64,000 nucleotides of DNA from Coffea arabica (GCF_036785885.1 NC_092317.1:9938501-10002500); one strand, 5' to 3'; shown: positions 46,029 to 57,640, numbered from the stretch's first letter. Notes: generated by a model from the letters alone, not told the origin. Numbers and translations are program-made.

Positions 46029-49000
46029 TTACATTACTTTGTAAAGTTTAGACTTAGGGTCAATCGCTGATTTGCAAGTACGTATGTTATGTCCAGTTTT
46101 CAAACATCTCCGATAGTAAACTGCAAGTCCTTTCCTACTTGCTTTCTGCTGATTTGTAGGCTCTTCTGGACCCTTCTTTCTCTGTTTTTTTGGCCTACCA
46201 GGCTGTTTTTTCACCAATGGTGGGTTCAGATATTGCATCTTGCTATCTACCCAGAACTGCTTCGAAGGAACGGGACCAATTGTGAAGTTGTAGGCCCTTA
46301 AATATGCTTCCCTATGGTAACAAGCATCAACATATTCCTCGAATTTCACCTTTCTGCTCTGAATGCAGGCAACCGCATACACGCAAGGAATGCCACTAAG
46401 CTGAAAATGACCACAGGTACAAGTTTTCAACTCCAAATTGACAACATTTGTCTTTCCATAGCCATCAACTTCCAAATTTCCATTTCCTTCGTAAACCGCA
46501 ACACAATTTCTTGCCTTTATCTTAAGTTTCTCCAATTTCTCATAAATGTTTGGACATAAAGTTCTACCATGTTTCAGCATGCCCTCTCGTTTGGTTACCA
46601 ACCTTTGCATTAATCTCCTCCGAATCCACTCTAGCATTGATCTTATTGGCTCCCCTTTAGCTTTTAAAATGTAATTATTCCATGACTCACTCATGTTGTT
46701 AACGCAAGTGTCACTCCTACAAGCTGTACTAAAATGAGCTCTATACTATAATTTTGGAGGCAACCGTTTGATCCATCCCGCAGCTGTTAGCTTGTCACCT
46801 TCCTGTGGGTCAGCCCTCTCAAGATTTGAAAGGGCAGTTTCATGCTCCGGCCTGCTTGCTGCTGCAGCTACCTCCCAAAACAGATCTCTAAGGTCTTGAT
46901 CCTTGAATCTTTGTTTGAAGTTCTCGAACATATGTTTCAAACAGAATCTGTGCTCTGATTCAGGAAATAATTCTTCAATTGCATGGACAAGACCCTTTTG
47001 TCTATCTGAGATGAAAGTGTAAGCCACTCCTTTGTTTCCTCTTCCAATTTGGCTGATTAATTCCCACAAAAACCAACCCCAACTGTCGTAATTCTCAACC
47101 TCAACAACAGCAAAGGAAATAGGGAACATATTTTCATTGGCATCCCTACCCAAGGCTGTAAGCAGCTGACCTCCAAAGGGACTCTTGAGGAAGCAGCCAT
47201 TTAGACCTATGATAGGTCTACATCCTTGTAGGAAACCATTTTTCAACGCACCTAAACCATAATATATCCTCTGAAATGTAGCCCTTTCCTCAATATTTCG
47301 CCTATCAATTTGCAATGAAATATGACTATCAGGATTGGAATTTTTTACAGTAACTACATAATCCCAAAGTCTGTAGTATTGCTCCATGTCATTGCCCCTG
47401 AGTGCCTCTAATGCTTTTTGCTTTGTCCTGGCAGTTTTTTTTTTACTAATGTCTAGCATGAACAATCTTCTTGTCTCATTCACCATGCCAGGAATACTAT
47501 ACCCAGGATCATCTCTCACTTTGGTTTGAAATTTATGACTCAGATATGTTGAGGTGGTATGTCGATTGCTGTAATCCCTGCCACAATGGTGATCTCCCTT
47601 AAGAGTCTTGATCATAAATGTCTTTGATCTCTGGATTCTGCTTGCATGAATCCTCCAACTACACCCCTTTGCACATTTAGTTGTGATTCGAGACCCCTCA
47701 TTTCTGATGTACTTGTGCTCATATCCCTCCCTAATACCCCATTCCACTAAAACCTCTCTAAACTTATGAAAGCTGCTAAATTTCTGGCCAACCTTTAGTT
47801 CAAAGTACTATTTTCTAAACTCTTCATCCGCATTGAAGTGGCTGTAGACAAGGGTGCTTTCCTCATCAAAACCTATTCCTCTGTCAAACAGGTTTTCATC
47901 ATCATCTACTGCCTCATTCCAATCCTGTTCCTGCTGATTTTGATGCTGTTGTTGATGTTCATCTAAATTAGCTTCTGGATTTTTGGTTGGTTGCTGATTT
48001 TCATGTTGTTTTTGGTGTTGTTCATCTAAATCAGCTTTGTTTGATGCTTTTGCCTGCTGATTTTCTTATTGCTGCTCAGAAGGAATACCAACCGAATTTG
48101 CAGATCCAATATTTATAGACGCCTGTGTTGATCCTTGACCATGTAAACCTGCAAATATATCATCATCTTCAGGCTGTTCTACTGCTTCTCTTAGCCAGTC
48201 AGGAAAATCTGAGTAATCCAGTATGATTTCATCTTCTTTTTCGCCTTCATGAATTGGTCTTTCTCCATAACAATCAGTCTGATCTGATGTTGGATCTCTC
48301 TCTGTCTGTGTTGTTTCTTCTGCTGATTTCCTTGTATGAGACTGCTGAAAGTCTGAGGATGTATCACCTTCTTCTTTGTCTTTAAATAACCGCCTGACTG
48401 ATTTCCTTGCGCTTAACTTTACTCTTTGTGACTTGACTTTTTTATCATTTCTTGCCTTCTTTCTCTTGGACTTGTCACCAGCATCATGTATCTTCTCTTT
48501 ATGTGGTCCCATGACAGTTGGATCTGACTTCATTTGTGATGACTTTTCTTCTCAGACGTCCTTTGCTTTGTTGTTAATGTCTGGAATGTCATTATTGTCC
48601 TCACTCTCAATTACTTCCTTGACCATGTCATCCTTGCCTTTAACAGTTGAGGACGAACTAATCTCAGCCTGCCAGGCATCATGATATGGAAGTGCAAGTA
48701 TGCCATCACTAGTCATTCTCTTGTACAATAATTTTCCTTCCGAGGACACAACTTCAATGGGATCAGACCCCCTCTCAGCATATATGTGCATTTCTTTAAG
48801 CCCCTCATAACATGTTGTCAATAATTCGATGTCCATATCATCATTGATGCTAACCACACCAATATCAAGGTCATGAAAGGGAATAGAGTACCAGAAATTC
48901 ATATTTGTAACGCCGTGCTCAATTGTTTGGTACATTTTTTGAAACTCAAATACGGATAATTCATCAGGGTCCAAATCACAAAATACCCTCACATGTTCGC

Positions 49001-49085
49001 CAGTGTATCTAATTCTCGGTTTCCATTTGAAATATCCACCATAATGCAAGTGTATGTCTACGGTCTGCCACGAATTATCTCCCAT
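46029..49085 (-). pseudogene. MuDR-type transposase, four nonsense codons
   Basis: A single phase of 1019 codons runs from ATG 49085. Residues 1-125 are an N-terminal PB1-like domain typical of plant MULEs (VDIHLHYGGYFKWKP, YTGEHVRVFCDLDPDELS). An acidic/basic linker follows, then a MuDR-type DNA-binding region (ITTKCAKGCSWRIHASR), the DDE domain (GRDANENMFPISFAVVE, FISDRQKGLVHAI, HRFCLKHM), a SWIM zinc finger, and a basic tail with a zinc-knuckle remnant. Stops occur at codons 178 (TGA), 340 (TAA), 426 (TAG) and 780 (TAG), with no frameshift. Key residues are changed: the first catalytic Asp is Asn (47199-47201, GLNGCFLK), the SWIM His is Tyr (46377-46379), and the first knuckle Cys is Tyr (46113-46115). 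It cannot encode an active enzyme now. Confidence 0.92.
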
Positions 49086-50046
49086 TTTTATGCACCTAAT
49101 CCAAAGTAACCGAGATTATTTTACTAATTTCGTTTTCAAGTGTATCAAAAAACAGAGATTCATTTACTCATTTGCTTTTCAGATGTATCAAAAAGGACAT
49201 GCAATATTTCATACACTCAGTTTCAAAAACATAAAAAATGAACAACAACACACTTATCTAGAAGGATGAAAAACATAATCAAGACTAGTATGGACCAATG
49301 AAAATTTGATTACTTCACAAAAACTCATATTTTTTTGCAGTATATTGCAATTTTTTAAATAATTGCACCCAAACATTTTCAGAAAAGCTTCTGACTAAGC
49401 CAAATCTTGACATTTTGCGTATTGTTATAAAAAAGCAAAAAAAGTTCCCACAAACATTGTCGGAAGACTGTCGGAAAAGCTTCTGACCAAGCCGAAACTG
49501 ACATTTTGCAATATTTACCAAATTTTAAAAACAAATTCCCACAAACATTGTCGGAGACACTTCTAACTAAGCCAAACATGGTGGTTCTTTTACCAAGTTT
49601 CAAAATATCCCCAACAATTTAGTACCAAAACACCTGCCATCAAACAAATCAACTCGTCTAATGCATAAGGTTCATATATGTATTTTACCTGGTTCAGATA
49701 TGCTCAATGCATTGCGACTCTCGACCGATCTACACATAAATGCCGATCCATCTGCACTGAAGCACCGACCGATGTTCTTGGCTGTAGGTTTCCCGATCCG
49801 CAGCACACAAACACCTTCTTTTTGGAATTAGGTTTAGGGTTTCTCTCTCTGAACATGAAATGTATCTCAAGCCCGACAGATCTTCACCATAACTCGCACC
49901 GCTCAGCAATACAGTTACCTTCTTCTTCGTTATAGGTTTAGGGTTTCTCTCTTAGTTTCTTTCATCCGCTCCAGATTGACTCATTGCATCTGTAACTTTT
50001 CACATATTATATATGAGGGTATTTTTGGTATTTCATATTATTACCG
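49086..50046. other. MULE 5' region of transposase with subterminal repeats
   Basis: This is non-coding. Three imperfect copies of a block CCCACAAACATTGTCGGA...GCTTCTGACYAAGCC lie at about 49368-49417, 49447-49515 and 49538-49580. Repeats at this distance from a TIR may bind transposase or act in transcription, but that is inference. The transposase promoter should lie here or in the TIR. Confidence 0.55.
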
Positions 50047-50177
50047 GCTCCCCAGCCGGTTAGCAGGTAAAATCCAAACAAGGCCAAAGCACAGGAGGGT
50101 TAAGTGGGAGTTTCTAAATAATGAGGAGGTTTCGTGTCAATTTCCTTAACCACAAGGGGGTTTTATGTACTTTACCC
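50047..50177. repeat. MULE right terminal inverted repeat
   Basis: It is 131 bp, the inverted partner of 44075-44206, and directly followed by TAAATTAAA. Confidence 0.93.
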
Positions 50178-50186
50178 TAAATTAAA

Positions 50187-50652
50187 CATGGGCAAACTTC
50201 TTAAGAATTCACGATGTGGGCGGAGATAATTTCTACTCTTAAGCTATTGAGCTAGACCCCTAGGCAAAACCTTAAGGTAGAGAAGTAAAAGAGCAGGGGA
50301 GGGAAAACCGGCCTTCTCAGTCAATTATTCTAGCAGAAATTCAAAGATTGAAGAATCCGAGGATGCTGCAAAAAGCTAAGGAGGAGCAAAGTTTAGGTAC
50401 TTCCAGGATGGGTTATTATCACTTTATCCCCTTAAAACTATATTACTATTATCAATTTACTCTCTAATATTATCTTTTAGTCACTTCACTCTTATAAGTA
50501 ATTCAATTCAACATGTTAACAAATTCTAAACAAAAATACCTTTTTATTTTTTTATATTATTACATTATTATTATCACTTATTAATAGTATGAGAACTTCC
50601 ACTAGAAATAAGACCACAAAAATAAAAAAGAAAGCATATGAATACGAAGCCA
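50187..50652. other. Non-coding flank downstream of P450 E
   Basis: This is the duplicate of 30548-31019. It is AT-rich with no gene, and probably includes the 3' UTR of E. Confidence 0.6.
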
Positions 50653-53600
50653 TTAACAAAGATATGGAGTGGCAATAGCATGTAGAGGATGTTTTCTGTG
50701 AACTGTGATACCAGATGCTTCAGTCATGTCCAGATCCTCTGGCTTGATTCCATCAGGCAATGCAAAATTAAATTTGTTGACCAATTTTGCCAATGCAAGT
50801 TCATTTACGGATATGGCGAAGTTGATACCCGGGCAAACCCTTCGTCCAGAACCAAAAGGAATTAACTCAAAGTTAAGGCCTCGAAAATCTATTTTGGAAT
50901 TCAAAAACCTCTCAGGTTGAAATTCCTCAGGGTTCTCCCACAGAATGGGGTCTCTTGCAATTGCACTAGCATTCACCAACACTAGTGTGCCTGCTGGTAT
51001 ATCACACCCCATTATTTTGATGTCTCGAGTTGATTCTCGAGGAACCAGTAATGGAGCAGGAACATGACATCGTAGAGTTTCTTTAATCACTGCTTTTGAG
51101 TATCTCATCTTCTCCAAATCATCTTGAGCTATTTCTGGTTTTCCCTGGGTCACTTCTCTTACCTCAGCCTGTAATTTCTGCAAGGTTATAGGTTTCTTTA
51201 GAAGTTCTGACATTGCCCATTCCATAACTGATTGTGTTGTGTCAGTTCCATCGCCAAACATGTTCTGCATAACGGAATGAAAGAAAGCGTTGCTTTAGAA
51301 CATGCATAGATGCTTTTTTTTTTTTTAATCTAAATTTCCAATTTCAAAAAAAATTGGCACGTTTGCACCCAAGTAATAAATTTGTAGTAGAGTTGAACTT
51401 GTCAAAAGATTAATAGGTTTAGGTACATGTAAATTTAAAAGTTACCATGTTATACATTTATTAAGTTTAATGCACGTCAAGTTTTTTGCATCACTGGACA
51501 GATAACAAATCCTTAAACCTTATCGTTTTGGAAACATTAAATGGTCTCAAGTTTAAGTGCATAAAGTTCGGTTAACCCAAGCAACCATTGAAGATATTTT
51601 TTTTTTTTTTGAAAATTGTTTACAAGAGAAGGTATTCAAATACTTGGGATGAATTTTTCTTTTAATCTGATAACAAGGGAAGGTATTCAAATATAAGGGA
51701 CGAAAATGAGTGTGATTACATACATTCATAGTAATTTTGATATAAATTAAATATACTAAAGAGTGTATATATATAGAGTTGAGTGGTAATTTTAGAATTT
51801 TTATAGTGAGTCAACCCTTTTTGTATGTTTACTTAATATCCTGACCTCTTGTTTGGTATGCAGTAATGTCCAAAATAAAAAGGTCTTCTACCCAAAATGG
51901 CAGGGATAAATATTTATCATTATTCATTCTTCAATATTTAGTGTGATCAATATTTAGATGTCAGAATAGAATACAATTAATACATATTTGACTTAATTAT
52001 CCTAGATATGTTTATGACTTTTATTTTTTGTTCAAGTATGTTAATCTTTTGTTTACATGGAATTCGCACATTTTTTGCTTTCAGAATCTTTTGTTTACAT
52101 GGAATTTCTACTATGGAATCTTTTGTTTTTATTTTTTTTATGAAATTCAAAAAAAAAAATTCCATACAACTGTTGGACAGAATCAGGTCAAACCTGATGA
52201 ATCCGAAAAAAAACAGGTCGAATTTAGGTCACCCACAGGTTGACCTATTAACCCGTTTATGAATTAAAAATAATTTAATAAATATAAAAATGTTTTATCT
52301 AACTAAACTAAGTTATTCTTTTTTTTTTCCAAAGGCATTAACCACTTAATCTTAAATGAATTTGTTTAACTTATGTGAAGTTGGAATCATTATGTTTGGA
52401 CAAAAGATGTATTACATTATTTTCTAATTTTATAGTATCTTAATTTATTTTAGATATAGTTTGGGATAAAAACACTTTTACGGTATTTTAATTTATTTCA
52501 GATCTGGTATGAAATTGTTTTATCGAGATTTTTATTACTACTTCATTATGCAACTAGTCTTGTGTGAAATTAGTTTTGTTAAAAACTACAGTGGTAAATT
52601 AGTAAATTGAAATTATGTTTCGGGTCATTTGGGTGATCAGCCAACCCGAAAATTTTGGGTTCAGATCAGGTATCCTGACCCGTTGCGAGTTGACGGATCG
52701 TGTTCAGGTCAGTGGATTGTCAACCTGACCGGTCAACCCATATCTGACCCGATTGCCATTCACAAGATTTTATGTTAAAGCAAGGAAAAAAATAAAAAAA
52801 TGAGTCAAACTCAAACATAAACTGATCAAACCGGACAAACCTGGTAAAACTCCAACAGTTGAACAGCCTAGCCACTAGAAATTTTTTCCCTTTATATAAT
52901 TGGTATTATTCAAATTTTCTAATTATAACTAAAATAAGAAAATATTTAATTGAATTACTGGTTGAACCATTAAGGCATGAACCAAAGGCTCATCCGCTTC
53001 ATTCAACCATCCGAGTTTAATAATATTGAATTCAGTAAATCTTACAAACCAAATAGATTTTGATCTTGCACATCGGAGTAGAGTAGAAGAATGCCATTTA
53101 ATAAGTTGTCATGTCCAAGTCAAATAAACTAAAAACATTTGTATGATAGCACCAAACAAAATCTAAACCTTCCAGCCTAGTGCAAGTCACTACCTTCAAA
53201 ACTAGTACTAGATGATTTATTACTAATAAACATAGTTCTTTTCAGAGTTGAAACTAATTATAAATTCTCATAGTGCGATGCAATTAAAGAGATGGGGAGA
53301 GATCTAATTTACCAGGATGATGGCTTTCATATCATCGCGGCCAAGAGCGAAGCCGATAGTGCTTTCCTTATTAACCTCGATCAGAATGTCCACAAAGTCT
53401 AGGCATCTTGCCTCAACGGAATGGTCATTTTCAGCCTCACCTTTCCTCTTATTTATGTGCTCTTCTATCACACCCTCAAGAAATTCATCAATCAGCTTAA
53501 CAAATTTCTCCACTTTCAAGTCCAAACCATTGAAACGATTAACCCATGAAAGCCAAGGAATGTAGTCTCCTACATCAAAAACACCCATTAACTCAACAAA

Positions 53601-54227
53601 AACCCTCAAATTTTCCATAATTTTCCTCCCTTTTTCTTCCGCACTATACTTCCTCCCCAGGGCAACCCTACAAATTATATCATTTGTGAGAGTTACAAAT
53701 ATTTCAGTTAAGTTTACAGGTGAAGAAGAACACATCTGGCTGATCTTTTTGATCATGAGTGAAGTCTCTTCTTCTCTAACATGCTGATATGACTGAACCC
53801 TTTTGTTACTCAAAAGATGCAGCACACAAATGCTTTTGGCTTGTCTCCAATACTCACCATACGGTGTAAATACTACGTCCTTACTTCCGTAGAATAGTCT
53901 GTCTTTAACGCTCGATTTAGGCCTGTTTGAAAAAACCAGATCATGGGTTTTCATGATCTGGCTAGCTGCATCAGCGGAAGAGGCTACCAGCACTGGCTTG
54001 CTTCCAAAATGAAGTAGCATGAGTGGGCCATATTTTCTTGACAATGATTGGAGGGATCTGTGCGGAAGCAAGCCAAGCTGGTGAATATTTCCAATTATTG
54101 GGAGCTTTGGTGGAGATGGTGGTAGCTTTTTTTGGGGTTTAGAAGCAGCATAGAACCATTTCAAAAGGGCTAGAAGGAATACAACTGAGCAAACTGAGAA
54201 AAATAAAAGATCAAAAGAGAACGCCAT
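50653..54227 (-). CDS. CYP71-type cytochrome P450 E, intact
   Basis: Exon 1 is 53313-54227 (915 bp) and exon 2 is 50653-51264 (612 bp), with a 2048-bp phase-0 intron. The 508-residue product is the paralogue of C and retains all hallmarks: membrane anchor, [12 protein letters not shown] hinge, I-helix [12 protein letters not shown] (367-370), PERF (422-425) and heme loop [11 protein letters not shown] with Cys449. Differences from C include Ser for Ala in the heme loop, [13 protein letters not shown] versus [13 protein letters not shown] in the I-helix, and RCHVPAP versus RFHVPVP next to the ETLR motif in SRS5. These positions line the active site in P450s, so substrate or rate may differ. 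A good TATA box lies 43-50 bp before the ATG. It is an ER-bound monooxygenase; the substrate is unknown. Confidence 0.93.
51265..53312 (-). other. Intron of P450 E
   Basis: This 2048-bp GT-AG intron is homologous to that of C. It is shorter because of deletions near 51385 (about 215 bp) and smaller indels. It contains the same MITE-like GACCCG stretches (52180-52250, 52620-52750). No coding sequence is seen. Confidence 0.85.
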
Positions 54228-54269
54228 GGTGTATATGATCTTATGTTTGCCTATTAATGGGCTACTCTT

Positions 54270-54277
54270 CTTATATA
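54270..54277 (-). promoter_or_regulatory. TATA box of P450 E
   Basis: TATATAAG on the minus strand ends 43 bp before the ATG. In C the aligned bases read TATGTAAG. The spacing implies a short 5' UTR. Confidence 0.55.
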
Positions 54278-55538
54278 AGGTTACAGACTGCTTTTAGAAT
54301 TGAAATCCCAATTATACACCTGACAACATTAGGACCAGAAATGTACATTTAATTATTTAGTACGAGGGATGATTTAAGCCCGAGAGTATTATATGTCGGA
54401 GGATGAATTAGATAATATAGATAAAAATAATGTAAGTGGGGGATTTTAAATTCAAAACCTGTCACTGCACTTAATGATAAAAAAAGTAAGGAGCCCACAC
54501 ATTACACAGGACAAAATTAATTGATTGGTCTCTGATTTATCTTTTGGAGCTATGGTATTTTTGTCCGATTTATATTATTGGTCTTTGATTTATCTCTTTG
54601 TTGGGTGTGGGCCAGCATATTTGTGGGCCAAACCACACAAAAACAAACACGCAGGTTTCCATTCTTAAAAGGAGGAAAAAAGCTTCGGCCACAAGACTGA
54701 AAAACCGAGAAAAATATAAGGAGCAGCCGCAAGAAGACTTTTCTTCTTGTGAGAAGATTTCCAGCCGCATAATTCAAGAGAGAAACAAAGAGAGAGAAAG
54801 GGTGAGAGCTAGAGAAAATTCTTTGCAACTTTGAAACCTCAATTGAAAGGTGATTTAAAATTTGATTGAGATAAAATTTTATTCATGCGATCCTCTTGTC
54901 AAACTCTATTCATCTATTTGTTTAGATTTTGGATTCTTCTTGTTTGGTAATATCCTTTCAAACCCACTTATTTGACGGTTGTAATTTTTTAGGGTGATTT
55001 TATAGTAATTTCATTTAATTGGTATTGGTGATATTATTGTCATTCGAATACTTTCAGGTAGATCTGTATATTTTCATTATTGTGATAGTAGAGCTTTTTA
55101 CTGAACTAGATCTCGTGATTTTTCTCAATTTGGATTTTTCACGTAAAAATCTTGGTGTCCTGTGCCTTTTATTTTTCCTACATTTTATTATCATTGTTGG
55201 CATTATTACTTGGTGATTTGGTTTATTCCTATTTTAACTAGTATTTGGAAAAAGAGATATTTGTTTTGAGCAAATTCTGATATTGTGTTCGTTTATCAGT
55301 ACCCCTCTCCCAACGCTCTTGGACCTATGGTATTGGAATCATGGAGAAAACTCCTTCGTGAAAAAATAACCATTCACATTTTGCAAAATTTGATTCCAAG
55401 AAATAGGAAAAAGACGTTTAGCATAGCATATCTTTTTGCTCCTTGGATGAAGAAAGCCGGAACATCGAATATTCCATTTCGGCCATAGCCCACAGCCGGC
55501 AGTTGATTCTCCTTGTTGCCACGCACGTCTTATCAAAT
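54278..55538. other. Upstream region of P450 E
   Basis: This is the duplicate of 34872-36056, with the possible LTR remnant at about 54430-55285. No gene is seen. The similarity to unit 1 stops at ...CTTATCAAAT. Confidence 0.5.
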
Positions 55539-55678
55539 TATGTAACAAAAGTTCAACGGTTAGGTACCAAAATAGGCAACGCCGTCTAGGTTGCCACAAT
55601 CAATTATAGCTATCATTTTGTGTCTTTGAAGAAAATTTGACATGCAATTTTCATATTTTCAAGTTTGAACTAATGTTT

Positions 55679-55872
55679 GCCAATCCTAAGACTTATAAGT
55701 CTTGGAAAGTTGAGAGGTCAAGGGTTCAACCCTTACCTTTGCTAAACTTGCCACTTAATTGTAACTGTCACCTTCGGATGGCTTTCTTCGACGGGGTTTT
55801 CCGTCGATTCTCCCTCCCCTTAGATTAAATTAGAGTAGGTTATATAACTATTATCGTTGCGACAAAAAAAAA
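55679..55872 (+). mobile_element. SINE with 18-bp target duplication
   Basis: This 194-bp element is flanked by an exact 18-bp duplication AAGTTTGAACTAATGTTT (55661-55678 and 55873-55890). It has an internal pol III B-box-like GGGTTCAACCC at 55722-55732 near the 5' end and ends in an A-tract after CGTTGCGAC. Long TSD, B box and poly(A) tail define a tRNA-derived SINE mobilised by LINE machinery. It is the only clear one in the window; a related tail occurs near 57753. Confidence 0.88.
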
Positions 55873-55890
55873 AAGTTTGAACTAATGTTT

Positions 55891-56829
55891 AATAGTATAA
55901 TGCACCATATGCTTGTGACTTGTGAGTTTGGATTTTCTTTCGGAATTTTGAGGAACTAATATTTGGAAATTTTATTAATTAACTTTTTCTACCAAGGCAC
56001 GATATTCTTCAACTCTAGAAATATTCGAATATAAAGTATTACCTCGTTTGACAAAAAAAAAAAAAGAGTATAGAGTATTACCTCATGAAATGTATTACCA
56101 TGAGCTGATTAAGCTGTAATTGGTTTATGTTCATAATACTGGCTTCTGTAGGTGAGTGTGATGGGACCATCACAGATCAAACCACGTGATTTGAAGATTA
56201 TGAGTTTTATCTATAGTAAATTTGACAATTGTTACGCCTTTCAAAAACTAATGATTAGTCTAACTCATTGGATAATCAAAAGATTTTGCTTTACTTGGTT
56301 TTATTTGTTATACAATAAAATTTCTGCTCCAAAACGCTATATATAGCATTTGAAGCTATGCTAAGATGGAATAGCCCCATGGCACTCTCTCTGCACTCGT
56401 AATATCATAGAGTAATCAAATCATCAAACCATTCATAGTTTGCATAATAGCCCCCAAGAAACAGCAAAAAAAGGTTTTGCTGATAAAAGTAGTTCCTTGA
56501 CGCAATTATGCACTGCAACATCTTATCAAATGAAAGAAGTACAGTTTTCCAAAATCAATCATAGGGAATTTGAACTGTTATTCCTTCGAAACGAGGGATT
56601 TAATTACAATTTTCTGTTGTTACAAATTTTCAACTGTTAGATACAGAAAGCATCCTCCTCTCTGATGTTCCCAAATTGATGCAAATTCTACATCCAACTC
56701 AGAGTTATCCTGCAGCTGAACTGTTGGATAGACATAATAAGAGATAACTCAGAATACAAACCTTTTTTAATTATTGATCAGTAGCTTAAATACAATTTGC
56801 CAACACTAGATATTTGCTGTCTGGTTATT
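55891..56829. other. Non-coding spacer
   Basis: No gene is seen. A short A-tract insert near 56050-56067 is flanked by similar AGTATTACCTC strings and may be the tail of another SINE. Small frames are not supported by any motif. Confidence 0.5.
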
Positions 56830-57344
56830 TGGAGAATAGATCAGTATAAGGTCCACATTTATACTTGAAAAGATAGGTAAAGAAGGCCTCTAACTTGTAT
56901 ACCAGTTTTGCCAATGCAAGCTTGTTGATAGCCACAACAAAGGTAGTACCAGGGCAACCCCTGCGTCCAGCACCAAATGGAATTAACTCAGAGTTAAAAC
57001 CTCTCTGGCTGAAATTCTGCAGGCTGATTCCAAGCAATGATCTCGTGCAATTGCCCAAGCATTTACCATTACTGCTGCACCTGCTGGTATATCATACCCC
57101 ATTATCCTAACGTGTTTAGTTGATTCTCGACGAACGAAATAATGAGATTGAAGTATGAAGTCGTAAAGTCTCCTTAATCACTGCTTTCAAGTACTCCATT
57201 TTGTCTAAATCATCTTCACTGATTTCTGATTTTCCTTCAGTTATTCGTCTTACCTCAGTTTGCAATTTCTCCAGGATTTTGGGGTGCCTCACAAGTTCAG
57301 TCATTGGCCACTCCATATTGCATCAGTCCTGCACCAAACACGTC
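56830..57344 (-). pseudogene. CYP71-type cytochrome P450 exon 2 (copy F), multiply deleted
   Basis: The acceptor is at 57345-57346 and the exon starts GACGTGTTTGGTGCAGGA, but the I-helix threonines are lost by a deletion (GAGTDTT becomes GAG-LMQYG). [19 protein letters not shown] and KETLRLHT follow. A further shift destroys the region before PERF, and a deletion joins ERF to [16 protein letters not shown], keeping the heme loop. The last 36 or so codons are missing: KLVYKL is joined directly to what is 3' UTR in copy G (about 56830-56890 versus 62210-62262). Exon 1 is not found. Its nearest relative is G. Confidence 0.9.
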
Positions 57345-57640
57345 CTAATCATGGGATTTGAAAAAGAAAAAGGAAATGCTGTTTTATTGAAAACAATGAC
57401 ATTCAAAGTTGAAAAAAAATGACATTCAAAGTTGAAGAAAATGACATTCAAACACATCTTTTCTATTTCAAAGTTGACGTGGAATTATATGATTGTTTAT
57501 CTGAAAGTTAACGTTGAATTGTATACCATAACAAAACAAAACTAATAGGGTAGCATAATAATTTGTTCTCTTTTTTTGATATTGATTTTATCTCTTACCC
57601 TGCAATTAAAAAAATCTAAAAAGTGTGTTAGATCACCTCT
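57345..57640 (-). other. Intron remnant of P450 F
   Basis: This is AT-rich intron sequence with a short tandem duplication (aaaatgacattcaaagttga, three copies at 57396-57450). From 57447 it matches the first 200 bases of the window. Confidence 0.6.

Larger units (their letters stand above)
44075..50177 (-). mobile_element. Full-length MuDR-type MULE with GRF zinc-finger cargo
   Basis: This is a 6103-bp element. The target duplication is 9 bp (TAAATTAAA, 44066-44074 and 50178-50186) and unit 1 retains the single-copy site at about 30539-30547. Terminal inverted repeats are about 131 bp (44075-44206 and 50047-50177), starting GGGTAAAGTACATAAAACCC, and nearly identical. It carries a MuDR-type transposase on the minus strand (46029-49085, with stops) and a small plus-strand gene for a GRF zinc-finger/transmembrane protein (44455-44886), arranged tail to tail. 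It inserted into unit 2 after the segmental duplication. Confidence 0.95.
36238..55538. repeat. Segmental duplication, unit 2
   Basis: This is the second copy of the unit-1 block, extended to 19.3 kb by three younger insertions (36900-38080, 40184-42299, 44075-50177). It carries P450 pseudogene D and intact P450 E in the same order and orientation as B and C. Confidence 0.92.
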
